Shown: piece by piece, positions 44,806 to 56,225 of the stretch
Layout: each line of letters begins with the position of its first letter
How positions within the stretch are numbered: the stretch's first letter is position 1
From: Liolophura sinensis
Taxonomy: Eukaryota; Mollusca; Polyplacophora; Chitonida; Chitonidae
Assembly (NCBI RefSeq): GCF_032854445.1
Contig: NC_088300.1
Location: 72,578,984-72,642,983 of the forward strand
DNA length: 64,000 nt
Direction: 5' to 3'
The notes under the pieces: model-generated
Databases searched by the model: none
What the model saw: only the letters and a program-made list of their open reading frames with translations
What the model was told of the DNA's origin: nothing
Translations under genes and position numbers: made by a program

Positions 44806-45469
44806 ATGGCTGAAAGCAAGAAAAATCGTGAAAACACCCTTACATGTCCGATATGTATGGAAACATTCCAGAAACCAGTAACGTTACCTTGTCAGCACAG
44901 TTTTTGCAGGGAGTGTATTGGTGTGTATGCTGACAAGTCTAAACCTGGACAGACAGATGAATCCTGCAGCACGGGGAGTGAGGGTATTCACCAGCTGATC
45001 TCATGCCCTGTATGCCGGACATCAACCGATATTGGGAGGGAAGGTATTGCTGGTTTGCCTCCCAACTTTCATCCGGCAGAAATTGTGGAGAAGTTCTCTT
45101 CTGCTGTTAAGGTTGAGGATGACATCCCATATTGCTCTTTGTGTGAGGATGATATTCAGGTTAAAGCTGTCAAGTTTTGTACCGACTGTTCTTTACTGTA
45201 CTGTAAAGACTGGCTGATTTCTCTTCATCCCATGAGGGGGGCTATGAAACGTCACGGACTGATTTCGTCCGTGGAGTACCTCGCCCAGGAAACCACACAG
45301 CGACAGGTCAGCAGGATGAACAACCAAGTCAGCAGCCGTCATGCGCCAGAAACGGTCAGTCACTCAGCTTGTATTGTGAACCGTGTCAGATGGTGATTTG
45401 TATGAGGTGTGTGGTTGAACATTCGGGACACGCTATGCGAGATGTACAATATGCAGCTGAGAAAGACAA
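44806..45469 (+). pseudogene. TRIM-like RING and B-box exon, frame-broken
   Basis: Starts MAESKKNRENTLTCPICMET. The RING has CPIC, CQHSFCREC and CPVC in C3HC4 order, so a ubiquitin-ligase-type RING. B-box 1 follows (YCSLC...FCTDC...YCKDW), but the expected last Cys is Trp. The ATG frame ends at 45396 before B-box 2. B-box 2 is readable in another plus frame (45322-45469, LSLYCEPCQMVICMRCVVEH then SGH). A frame change therefore lies between about 45235 and 45330, and the usual C-x2-H start reads CARN. The exon would end AAEKDK at AAG/GCAAGA, a possible GC-AG donor. Best read as a recently damaged gene, or one with an assembly indel. Whole gene expected as RING-B-box-coiled coil-B30.2 to 56225. 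Confidence 0.8.
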
Positions 45470-45489
45470 GGCAAGATCCTAAATCTATG

Positions 45490-45650
45490 TATCTATGTGC
45501 CGAAACAGACCTTCGTGTACTAGCAGTCATCCCAAATGGACGTTCTGCCTCAATAATCGCAAGACCAGATCCCAAAAAGACGTTCAACACGAACCACCAA
45601 AACACCAAAAAGAAAATATATACAATTAAAAAATGCACAGAGAAGCAGAG
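45490..45650 (-). repeat. Repeat D, minus strand
   Basis: Minus-oriented copy ('cgaaacagaccttcgtgtac', 'caataatcgcaagac') in the first intron of the TRIM-like gene; the same arrangement recurs at 49555-49680. Confidence 0.65.
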
Positions 45651-46214
45651 AACAAACGCAAGGAATGCTCTAAGCGAATGAATAAAAAATCAGTATCCAA
45701 ATCGTTCGCTATGCTAGTTAATAAATTATTGACATTCAAAATGTGTCATGGTTTGGAACTATTGGCCAAAAGTTTCTAATGTACAGTGACGATTGGGATA
45801 TCTTATCCTGTACTGTAGTAAATCGTGTGGAAGTCGAATTGATGAAAGTGTTATCTTTTAATATCTGAGAATACATGATCACTCCAGATGGTCAATAAAA
45901 TGACATCATAATAAAAGAAATGAGCAATGGACAATTGACTACAGAGCTTAGTTCCAAATTCCTTCAGGCAGAAATTGGTTCGTCACTGACTAGCTAAACG
46001 GCAATCACTTTAAACACTTCTGTACACTGAGCTAACTACAACAATTAGCGATTGAGTATGGAACATGTAGTTGTGTTAGAAGTCTCTCCATACCGTAAGT
46101 AAAAATTCCGAGAACATCCAAAATTCAGGAACCTTGCACGCTACGCCGCTGACATTGAGGTCGTTGATATTGAGGTCGTATATATGTATCCGGATACATG
46201 TACTACAGTGTTGA

Positions 46215-46360
46215 TAATGAGGTCTAAGGCTGAATGAATGACCATGGCTTAACGCCACACTGGCAATCTTCCAGCCACATGGTGGCGAGAACATGTTGAA
46301 AACACGAGCCAATGAATGGTGTTCGATTGAACGAGAACACCAAAAATACAACCAAAATTA
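46215..46360 (+). repeat. Repeat C
   Basis: 'gaatgaccatggcttaacgc', 'cagccacatggtggcgagaa' and 'aaaacacgag' match the 24990 and 25950 copies. Confidence 0.7.
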
Positions 46361-46454
46361 ACGAACATGTTTAAAAACAGTTAGTGTAAAGCCTTAGTTT
46401 AAAACTCCCAAACCATAACGTTTTTATAATAAATAATCTAGAAAATTGTATGTA

Positions 46455-46700
46455 TATAGGGTTTTTTTCCTCGCTATGCCTTGTTTCCTTCTCCACATAA
46501 CTGGCGGGCCGTCATGTAAGGCCAGTGGTTTTCTTCCTGGCTATGTCTTGTTTCCTTCCCTACATCACTGCCAGGCCTTCATGTAAGGCCAGTGGTATTC
46601 TCCTGGCTATGCCATATGACAAACAATCGGACATGCAAGGGTTTCCTTCCCCATTTAACTGAAAAGTGATAGGCCAGCGGTTTTTTTGTTTTCTGTTTTT
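46455..46700. repeat. ~67-bp imperfect tandem repeat, 2-3 copies
   Basis: Units marked by 'ctatgtcttgtttccttccc' and 'catgtaaggccagtggt'. Intronic. Confidence 0.7.
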
Positions 46701-46869
46701 TTTTTATCTGGAAATGTCTTTTCCTCCCACATGAAACTGACAATCCACCATGTAAAGAAAGTAGTCTTGACTTAAGCATAAAACCGATGTTAGACAAGTC
46801 AGTCAACGAAATACACTTCAACAAATGTCGTCCATATAATGGCAGGTAACACTTTTTTTTTCATTACAG

Positions 46870-46965
46870 CCAGCTGTTTTGAGCAGGACTACTGATCTGG
46901 AGAAAGTCTTACAAGGAACAAAAGAATCACTGTCTGGGGCTATGAGGCAGCGCAGTAAGTTACAG
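46870..46965 (+). CDS. TRIM-like coiled-coil exon a
   Basis: A 32-codon exon in phase 0 between ttacag and gttggt: PAVLSRTTDLEKVLQGTKES then LSGAMRQRSKLQ. Charged/leucine spacing fits the coiled coil that follows the B-boxes. No family residue is diagnostic by itself. Confidence 0.65.
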
Positions 46966-47651
46966 GTTGGTATTTTCCATGACACCTGTTCAGCCTGTGT
47001 AGTACTGCATACCCTGGTGACTCATTTTGAGTATGTATCATTCACAAATCCAGGTAGCATACAGCTGTCAATCATCTAGTCTTGATAAAGCTCTATTCTG
47101 TCACAAATTGTATACATGTACATTTCAATTAAAGAGTTAAACCCGAACAGTGACGACTTTTATAAGAGCTTAAACAGGGTAATGCACGGACTGAGGTGGG
47201 GATTTATTTGTTTGAAGCACGAGTCTATTTTACCTATTTCTGGTTGATCTAATCAGACTATCATATCGTTAATATGACTTTCTTCTCAGGGAAAGGCAGG
47301 CGATATGCCCACCTTAGAAAACTCCATTTGATATACCATCGCCGATCATACGCTGTCATAATAATATCTATATCTAATAAGCATCTAAGGCTTCACCATC
47401 TCGCCCTGCTGGGAGCATCAGTTGTGATGGCACGACCCATTTAGGGATTGAACCACGTACCGTTGGGTTTTGCGTCGACACTGACATGTACATCACTGGA
47501 CCAAAGGGAAATCCCCTCCGTCCCGGAAATACATTGTAGACACTGTTGTGTGGCACTTATGTTTCACCCTGTTACACATACATACATAGCTTCTTGAACA
47601 CACAGTTCTAAAGGTTTGGTTGAGGTAGTAAACATTTTTTCTGTTTGACAG

Positions 47652-47882
47652 GAAAATCAGGAACTTCACATTCAAGAGGTAGAAAAGGCTTATTGTGCAG
47701 CCTTGGAAGCTTTACAAGCCTGGAGGCAACAATCCTTAGGTAACATAAAAATATGCTGTTCACAGTGGAGTGTGGGGTTTAGCGCCATCCTCCAACATTT
47801 CCAAATACAGGCCCAAGAAATGGAGAGGATGGTACAGGCTTCCAAAGATTTGTTAGCCTCAGTGGACGTCGAGTTTTTACAG
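47652..47882 (+). CDS. TRIM-like coiled-coil exon b
   Basis: A 77-codon exon in phase 0 with a GTAAGT donor: ENQELHIQEVEKAYCAALEA ... QAQEMERMVQASKDLLASVD VEFLQ. Open throughout, with heptad-like spacing of L, I and M in the outer parts. Confidence 0.65.
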
Positions 47883-48174
47883 GTAAGTCAAATGTGCACA
47901 ATCTCTAACATTGGTACAGCTGCCTCAATTCCAGATGTTACCCATCACCCAACAACCCTTAGGAAGTGTGATCAGGTATTCAAATCCATCTCATGCTGCC
48001 ATATTTACTAAAGGTTTAGATCCTGAGATCAACGGCTTTATTTTGCTCAGTGGTACGCTCCGGTTGCTGTACACTTTTCTACCCATAACCTAACCACTGT
48101 CCGATTAAAGCAATGAAGTAGCAATATGTAATGTTATAAAGAACATATTGTATATAAGGTTTGTATGTAAACAG

Positions 48175-48246
48175 ATCTTACATACACCGGAATTCAGAGC
48201 TGATGTCGAATATGTAAAAGATCAAGGAATGGTCTAAATGTTTGAG
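48175..48246 (+). pseudogene. TRIM-like coiled-coil exon c with in-frame stop
   Basis: Follows ag at 48173-48174 and continues phase 0: ILHTPEFRADVEYVKDQGMV, then TAA at 48235-48237, then MFE and a GTAAGA donor. The stop three codons before a good donor points to loss of function. Alternatively the exon ends earlier. Confidence 0.45.
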
Positions 48247-48690
48247 GTAAGAGCCAAGGATGCTTGTGATGCTTGTGGAGAGGTAAGACATTTCAATTAT
48301 AGTTGTGTTCTAGTCACATTTTGAGGTGAAAGTATCGCTACAGTATCTCAGTTTCGGTTATCGTCTTAACATGATTTTATATGTGTTTTCAATTTTGTTT
48401 GTTGACAGGGTTCCATTGGCTTCACCAAAACGTATGTATAAATGTGTTATACCTCTCCTGGTTTGTTATACATGCATACGTGACTGTTGTCAGCAAATGT
48501 GTACCGAGTATCAGCACTGTAGTTGTCCAAAACATGACCCAAGTGTAAAATATATCTAGTCTTCAAACATACGTTTGTCGAGACAAATCAGATCTAACTT
48601 ACTAGGAAGAGTAAATCATGGCATTCTCATAACTGCGTGGTACACAGGATTACCACACGACTGTATCTCTTTGTTTTCCTCTCCTCACAG

Positions 48691-48802
48691 AATTGATGAC
48701 CAGCTGAACGAGATAAGAGCAGATCTGGAGAAACATGAGGACAGCAAACAGACGCTTCTAGATTTTGTACAGCATGACCTTGTTTTCCTTCGACACGTGA
48801 CG
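48691..48802 (+). CDS. TRIM-like coiled-coil exon d
   Basis: After ctcctcacag the open frame reads IDDQLNEIRADLEKHEDSKQ then TLLDFVQHDLVFLRHVT, a clear coiled coil. It needs two bases from the preceding exon, whereas exon c ends in phase 0. An exon is therefore missing or the gene is broken here. Confidence 0.55.
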
Positions 48803-49009
48803 GTAAAAAGAGACAGCGCAAGAAAGTCAGGACATAGGAGCAGCAGTCGGTGGACAAATGTCACACTCATGTGTTACCAGTAGGTTCTTATATGTATAAA
48901 AGGTAGACAGTAGAGTGTGTTCAGAGGAAAAAGGGACTGTAGGGTGAACCAAGAAAATGAACAGTGTTTCAAGAGAAACGAAAGTGAAAAGAGTTTACAA
49001 AAAGCACAA

Positions 49010-49555
49010 ATAGTATGAGGTGTATGCTAGAGTGTAAACAAAACACGGACTGATGTCAGGTTTATAGTAGGGTGCGGGCAAAAGAAGACACAAACTAATG
49101 TGAGACATGCAATAAGGTGGGCAAATAAGATACAAACTAATGTGAGGCCTGCAATAGGGTGGGCCAAAAACATACAAACTAATGTAAGGCATGCAATAGG
49201 GTGGGCAAACAGGTACAAACTAATGTGAGGCATGCAATAGGGTGGGCAAATAAGATACAAGCTAAGGTAAGGCCTGCAATAGGGTGGGCCAAAAACATAC
49301 AAACTAATGTGAGTCATGCAATAGGGTGGGTTAAAAACATACAAACTAATGTGAGGCATTCAATAGGGTGGGTAAACAGGTACAAACTAATGTGAGGCAT
49401 GCAATAGGGTGGGCAAAAAAGATAAAAACTGATATGAGGTATACTGCAGGATGTGGACAGGGGACACAGACTAATGTGAGGTATACAGTAGGGTGTGCAC
49501 AGAAGACACAGACTAATGTGAGGTATACAGTAAGGTGTGCCCAAAAGACAGATAT
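49010..49555. repeat. ~41-bp minisatellite, about 13 copies
   Basis: Unit 'gtgaggcatgcaatagggtg' plus 'ggcaaacaggtacaaactaat' with small variants. Long ORFs on both strands are repeat translations. Confidence 0.92.
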
Positions 49556-49680
49556 AAGCGTCAAGTCCGACATTCCTATACCATTCGTAGTCCGTAAAGG
49601 GCGTTCCAAGTCGATAATCGCAAGATCCATTTCCACAACAACGTTTAACACTAACTCCCGAAGACAAAGGTATGTAAGAA
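49555..49680 (-). repeat. Repeat D, minus strand
   Basis: 'caagtccgacattcctatac', 'gggcgttccaagtcgataat' and 'aacgtttaacact' match the 45.5-kb copy in the same orientation. Confidence 0.65.
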
Positions 49681-50109
49681 ATTATACAAATAAAAAATAA
49701 AGCCGGTAACACACAAGAGAGAAGCGGTCATCAGTTTTCAATGATGCCGGGCAAACAATGAATATTCCAGGCATGAATTCCATATCAAAGTTCAAATTCG
49801 TAGTCCGTGAATGAGTTGACGCGCATGTCAAATAACAGCTAAACAAGTATCTCAGTCGCGCTTTAATTGCAACTGTTCATAAAGGCATCATGCTGATGTA
49901 ATTAACATGGCTACCTTTACGGCCCCTAGCCCCAGGTTAAGCGGTATTAGATAGAGTTTGAAAATGACAAGCGTTACAGACCCTAACCGATCAGATTATG
50001 ATTCAAAAGTAACGGACGATTACGTCTTTCCCGTTAATATGTAAAGATCTCATGCTATGTAAAGACCGTAAATGTCTGCCCCATCAGATAGTCATTTTCT
50101 CGCAAACGG
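49681..50109. other. Intronic, nothing recognised
   Basis: Non-coding sequence between repeat D and the retroelement remnant. No LTR could be delimited. Confidence 0.4.
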
Positions 50110-53050
50110 CCCATTTTAGTGCGAATAGCTCGAGTTCCTTTCACTAGGTCTCAAACCACGGTTTGCATACGCTTCCCATCTTGCTCCTGCGACAATACTG
50201 CGCTCATCTAAACTGGCGTCTGTTTCCAGACCCAGTATCGGGGCACAGGTGAGCATCGCCTTCAGCTCAACGAACGCTTTTTCTCCTTCTCTCCTCGTTC
50301 CAAGAGAAATGTCCCTTGGCTCCATTTGCGACCATAACATGCAGAGGTTTACTAAGCTTGCAAATCCAGGTATGTAGCGTCTATAATAACTTTCAAGTCC
50401 TATGAAAGATCGCAAGTCCCTTGTTCGACGTGGCACCGGCCATTCCCAGACGCACCTAACTTTTTCCGGATCAGTCGCCACTCCGTTAGCTGAAATGACG
50501 TGTCCCAGAAACTTAAATTCTGACTTGAAGAAGTGACATTTTCCAGGGTTCAACTTCAGGCCGTATTCTTTCAATCTGCAGAACACAAACTCTGAGTGTT
50601 TCAAGTGCTCATTGACAGTAGCTAAATACACTATCACGTCATCCAGGTCGATGATCACAATCTCGCACAGCTGATCTCCTGGGCAGCTCTGCATCAACGT
50701 TGCGGAGGCGTTGGATAAGCCGAAGGGCATCTTGGTATACTCATGTAGCCCCATCGGAGTAACGAAAGCTGTCTTAGGTATATCCTTTTCCTCCATGACA
50801 ACTTGGTAGTAGCCACATGCTAAGTCTAATGTCGAGAACCGGGCTCCTGACAAAGCTGAAAAGGATTGTTCCACATCTGGCATTGGGAAAGCGTCTCTAC
50901 GTGTCCTCTCTTTGTGGCGTTTGTAGTCAACACACATTCTTAACGAACCGTCTCGTTTTATGACCAGGATAATTGGTGCTTGGGCGTATTACACACTCGC
51001 CTAAAAGCTTCTTAATGTGTTGTTTCACTTCTTGGAATTGCGTGGGTGAAAGACGGCGACAGTTCTGGACCACTGGTGCTTGATGGACGACTGGTATAGA
51101 GTGCCTGGTTACTGAGCAAGATGCAAGGTCATCATCTGTCCTGGCACACTGGTTTGGATCAAGGTCCAAACCAGTGTGACTACTTATATCACGATTGGCT
51201 GCACTGCAGCTGGCTGGACGATTTCAACTTCTCTAACTCTGACAAACTGGAACATATCGTCACTCACAACACTCTCTATCCTGTGGATAGTACCTACTTT
51301 AGTCCTGAGATACAAATACACATCACCCACACCCAAGTTTACGAATTTCACTTTGAATGGTCCTACACCCTTAGTTTCAGTTACTGTGTTTGTAAAGAAA
51401 GCTCTTCCCGGAATTGTAGTGTTAACGCTGTTACGATCTAGTGTGGGTAAACAGATAACACCAAACAGGATTTGACTGGAACTGATGGAAACGTTTACTT
51501 CAGTATGCCATGACACTGGGAAGCTATCCCATGATACAATGCGCGAGAATACATAACACTACATCCCCCTTTCTCGGGCTTGAAACTATCAGTCAATTTA
51601 TCAGGACATTTTAAGCAACAGTTAATGCAAAACTGAAACTCTCAGTTATGAGAAGACTAACTGTTCCTTAGAAAACTTTCAAACTTAAAACAGTTTACAA
51701 GTCAAGTCTGTTCGGTTTCCTCACTCGTCGGCCTGAGCGAGTTTTAAGACAATCCGGGGACTTGACCAATTTATTATTATTGTTTACAACTTCATCATAC
51801 TCAGCTGTACAGTCCATACAATGCCAGTCTCTAGGTTCTGTTCTTTCTGTTGGAAGTATGGTACACATCTGTTTTGGATGACTAACACTAACTTTGACGT
51901 TTGCATCTTATGAGGGGCGTTGTTTCGGAGTGGCTCTATCACCACAGGCATATTCAGTGAATATCTGTTTCCAGTAACAGGAATTACCTTCATACTCTTG
52001 GCCGGAACAACAACTGTCTTGCTCCCTGCGACCCTGGCGAAACCAAGAATGTCATTACTAGAGCCATTCTGTACACTATACTGATTCTTTTTACACAGAC
52101 CAATTACATTCATACCAACCAATCCTGGTGTTTCAGTATTCGATGTCACATCTTTGGTAATCAACACACCTCGGTTTGGTATCAGTCCCCCATCCATTTC
52201 AATGTCCAGCTCAGTATATCCAATGTAATGTATATCTCCAGGCCGTTAGCTGTCTTGAGGCAAGCTGAAAGTCTGCTTCAGAACACTGTCCTCAAAGTGA
52301 GGGGGAAAAAAGTCTCAGTATGTCACCATGGATCCTGTATCAACTAAAGAACCCGGTGATAACACCGCCCATAGTAACTTTGGCTGTGGGACACTTGCCT
52401 TTAGCTCGGGGAACCATGCCACACCTTTCCATATGTTCAGCGTCTGCGACTTGCCCACCACAACACTCGGCTAGTGCAACTGGTTTTTCCTTGACCACAG
52501 TTCCGCCACCATTGGTGTCACCTGCTCGAACATCATCATTAGGAAAATTTGGTTTCTGTCTCCTCGGCTCTGATCAGTCTCTAGCAAAATGCCCAGGTTT
52601 GGAACAATTGTTGCATTGTTTGCCACGCCCTCTCCCTCTGGAAACCCTTTTCCTCAATTGCTCTATTGTGTTTTGCATTTCCTGTAATTTCTGTTGGTTT
52701 CCCTCGACCAGTTTGCAAAGTTTCTCCATGTGGCCGTTTTCTGCTGTTGTGGAAAGTAGCTGACGTCTCATGCACACTAGAATATTGTCGAGTCTTTTTG
52801 GGTTTGTCCATTTCCTCTTCTTCTGACTATGTGATTGCTTCATTGCGTAGATCAAGAAACGATATCCTTGGTTGTTCTCGTACAACACGCCTCAAGTGTG
52901 TCTTAAGTGCTGGGTCCTTAACATTATCACTAAATTGTTCTGTAAGAGTCTTTACTGGATGAGGAACACACCGCGGGTCTTCAGTGCATGAGAATATGTG
53001 CGCAGAGATTCTCCTTCCCGTTGTCGACGATCAAAACTTCCACACACCCA
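50110..53050 (-). mobile_element. Decayed Ty3/Gypsy-type LTR retrotransposon, gag-pol part, in the TRIM-like gene
   Basis: Read on the minus strand. A Gag tail (~53040-52560) has one zinc knuckle, CNNCSKPGHFARD, whose last Cys codon is TGA. A protease-side region (52197-51184) follows. Reverse transcriptase comes next (51169-50116) with motifs FSTLDLACGYYQV and PFGLSNA; its catalytic box reads DLDD where YLDD is usual, and FLGHVIS and an RNase H start (LETDAS) follow. Frameshifts separate the parts (one near 50930-50970). Integrase and LTRs are not seen. Truncated and inactive. Confidence 0.85.
50116..50937 (-). pseudogene. Retrotransposon reverse transcriptase / RNase H fragment
   Basis: Longest open stretch of the element (273 codons), from MCVDYK to the start of RNase H. 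The first catalytic Asp (STLDLA) is present. In the YxDD box the Tyr is replaced by Asp, and the frame has no proper end. Family assignment to Ty3/Gypsy is firm. Confidence 0.85.
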
Positions 53051-53486
53051 ATTACTATCGTCAAGCTAACGCTTATGACCTTTTCGTTGTTTCAATTATT
53101 CAACAGCTAATAATAACAATGCCGTTCGTTAGCAGAGAGAACTTCTAATAACCTTATATACCTGTACCAGTTTCTGACCTAATAATGATCATTACAACCG
53201 AGCAGCTGTATTCCAGTACATTCCCCCTCCAACCACAAAGGTGAGTATCACCGAGTCTCCAGTAAACGACTATAATTGCTTCAATTCCTGCACCATTCTT
53301 AACTGGTTTCAAGGTTGAGTCCATCACACACCATGTCCATGAGGCAGCACAGAAAGATCATTCCCAAATTTGTTCACTAACGTTCCATAGGAAAACACTG
53401 CGTCACGAATGCATCACATCATTACATCTCATACAATAGTATTGTTCCCCCCCCCCCCCCCAAAAAAAAGGAAAGTACATTGCAGA
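53051..53486. other. Intronic; poly-C tract
   Basis: No coding signal. A C homopolymer (about 16 bp) followed by A lies at 53446-53468, a likely source of sequencing length error. Confidence 0.5.
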
Positions 53487-53487
53487 G

Positions 53488-54790
53488 TTATATATCAGCA
53501 GCTGTACAGTTAGAACAGGACAGATGGTAGTGTACTCCTCGATGTCTACCTGTACAAAATCAGCAGGTGTAATGTTACATCAGGACTGGTGTGTGTGTAT
53601 TCTTTAGTGTTTGGGTGATATATACCCGATGTATAAAAATCATCAGCAGTAATGTTACAACAGGGCAGATAGTACCCCTCGGTGTCCCCCGATGTTTACC
53701 CTATGTGTACAAATCAGCAGGTGTACTGTTAGATCAGGAATGGTGTGTGTGTATTCTTTATTGCCTGGATGATATTTACCCCATTTATACAAATCAGCAG
53801 GAGTACTGTTTGAACAGGACACATAGTTGTGTACCCATGTGTAGAAATCAAGAAGTTTACTGCCAGAGCAGGACAGATGGCAGTGTACCCCTCAGTGTCT
53901 GTGCGATATTTACCCCATGTGTACAAATCGGCAGGAGCACTGTTAGAACAGGATAGATGAAAGTGTACCCGTCAGTGTCTGGGTGATACATACCTCGTGT
54001 ACAAATCTCCAAGTGCACTGTTAGAACAGAACACATGACACGGTACCTCTCAGTGCCTGGGTGATATATACCCCATGTGTACAAATCAGCAGGTGTATAC
54101 TGTTAGAGCAGGACAGATAAGTGTACCCATCCGTATCTGGGTGATATTTACCTCATGTGTAGAAATCAGCAGGTGCACTGTTAGAACAGGACACTTGGCA
54201 GGGTATTCCTCAGTGTCTAGCTGATATTTTCCTCATATGCACAAATCAGTAGGTGTACTGTTAGAACAGAGCAGAAAACACACTGTACCCCTGAGTTTCT
54301 GGGTGATATTTACCTCATGTGTACAAATCAATAGGTGTACTGTTAGAACAGAGCAGAAAACATATTGTACCCCTGAGTGTCTGGGTGATATTTACCTCAT
54401 GTGTAGAAATCAGCAGGTGTAGTGTTAGGACAGAGTAGATAACATATTGCACCCCTGGGTGTCTGGGTGATATTTACCTCACGTGTAGAAATCAGCAGGT
54501 GTAGTGTTAGGACAGAGTAGATAACATCTTGTAAACCTGAGTGTCTGGGTGATATTTACCTCATGTGTACAAATCAGCAGGTGTGCTGTTAGAACAGAGC
54601 AGAAAACACATTGTACCCCTGAGTGTCTGGGTGATATTTACCTCATGTGTAGAAATCAGCAGATGTAATGTTAGAACAGAGCAGATAACATATTGTACCC
54701 TGAGTTTCTGGGTGATATTTACTCCATGTGGACAAATCAGCAGGTGTACTGTTAGCACAGAAACAGATAACATATTGTAGCCAATCCGTC
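53488..54790. repeat. ~60-80-bp minisatellite, about 17 units, intron of TRIM-like gene
   Basis: Units combine 'gggtgatatttacctcatgt', 'gtacaaatcagcaggtgtac' and 'tgttagaacaggacagata'. The right-hand half is more uniform. ORFs on both strands are repeat translations. Confidence 0.88.
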
Positions 54791-55638
54791 TAGACCTGTG
54801 GTATTTAACCTATAACTGATAACAGAATATATGTTAACGATTTTAATTATTAAAGAAACAAGTATCCATGTAAAAACTCACCATTATTTGCTAGATTCAA
54901 AACTGTAGTCAAACACTTATTTAAAAGTGGGGGGGGGGGGGAACTCATATCTGTTATATTATTAATATTAAAGGGTAGAGATGTATGAGAGTATGAGATT
55001 TACAGGTATTTCCTCTCTTGATATAGGTATGTTTTTAAATATTTAAATATTGAACTCTCTTTTTAAAAAAAAACTGTTGAAGAAAATTGAATCCAATACT
55101 TCTTTACTACTAATTCTGATGGATTAAATAGTTTTGGGGGTATTGTGGCAAAGAAAGTCACTTGGTAAGTTATGTGTGGCGATTTGCCTCCCTTACTACA
55201 CAGACGTTTTCGGTAGCTTGTTACTTCACGAATGCCCACTAGCTTCATAGCGAATTGTGTGTTGAAATGTACCATAACTGACAACCTAAACCATGTGTCG
55301 GATAGAGGAAAGTATTGTTCTTGCTGTAGCTGATAAGTTTCAAACAATGTATAGTGCTAAAAGTCTGTATTTTAACCCACGACTTAGTCCATGTCGTATC
55401 CGTCATTTAGTGATGGATCCAGTTTTTGTCGCAGCTCAACTCTTTTAAACTGGCTGAAAATGACAGAGATTTGTGCATCAATTTATTACATTCGTACGAG
55501 CAGTATGTGTCATTTTATTCCAAGAGATTGTGTTGAGAAAGTAAAACCACGGTTTGTGTACAGGTATTCAAACCTCAGTCTTACAGCGTGTGTTTATGGT
55601 TTGCTGTTGTTTATGCTGCTTCTCTTGTGTTTTTGCAG
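54791..55638. other. Intron before the B30.2 exon
   Basis: Contains a poly-G tract near 54930. An open frame from about 55391 runs into the B30.2 exon, but the tttgcag acceptor at 55638 suggests it is intron. A 94-codon minus-strand ORF at 55063-55347 has no recognised family. Confidence 0.45.
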
Positions 55639-56225
55639 AGCCGACGCTGAGATTCACAGGGACAGACGACAGTGGGTTGACAATTACTGACATCGGCTCT
55701 GTTGTAGTGGCTGAGGGCTTGTCCCCTGGAGGGTGGTCGGGAAGAGCTGTGACAGACTGCCGTTACCAGACGGGCAGGTGATACTGGGAGGTACATGTAC
55801 AGATAACCTGTTCACCCGGCTGTTACTGTCGTGTAGGAGTTACACAGGAGAGCTGTGGTTTGACGGGGAAGACAAACCCTGGCCGTGAAACCTGGTACAC
55901 TGAGATGGGGTACAGTGGTGATGGGGTCAGGTATGATTGTGATTGTGGTGGTGACATCAAACCTGACTATCTACAGTACAGACCTTACACACGACCTCAT
56001 CACCTGGGTCTGTACCTGGACTGTGATGACCACACACTGACAGTCCTGGACTGTGACAACAACCAGGTAATGTACACTGTCAGTGATGTTATCGTCACAG
56101 AGCCTCTCGTGCCATGGGTTGGGTTCGATGTCTGGTCTGGATTAGCGTCTGTGTCTGCTCGTCTGTTAACAGGTGACTCAGTAATTCTGCCTCAAGTTCT
56201 CTGTGATATGATAAGCAGTCCCTGA
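55639..56225 (+). pseudogene. B30.2/SPRY-domain final exon with an in-frame TGA
   Basis: From the acceptor at 55637-55638 the frame reads PTLRFTGTDDSGLTITDIGS ... CRYQTGR, TGA (55779-55781), then in the same frame YWEVHVQITCSPGCYCRVGV ... HHLGLYLDCDDHTLTVLDCD ... ending MISSP at 56223. SGR-YWEV, the LGVYLD-type strand and the GF-V strand are standard B30.2 features. In TRIM proteins this domain binds ligand. The single stop sits where relatives usually carry one residue between the Arg and YWEV. The rest of the domain is intact, so the mutation is recent, or an error, or read through. Confidence 0.85.

Noticed and set aside
45360-45638. 92-codon minus-strand ORF near the B-box exon
   Set aside because: It overlaps B-box 2 antisense and repeat D, with no recognised family.
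48995-49712. Cys/Pro/His-rich minus-strand ORFs of 65-132 codons
   Set aside because: Translations of the ~41-bp minisatellite; every frame is similarly open.
51121-51475. Plus-strand ORFs opposite the retroelement
   Set aside because: Shadows of the minus-strand gag-pol sequence.
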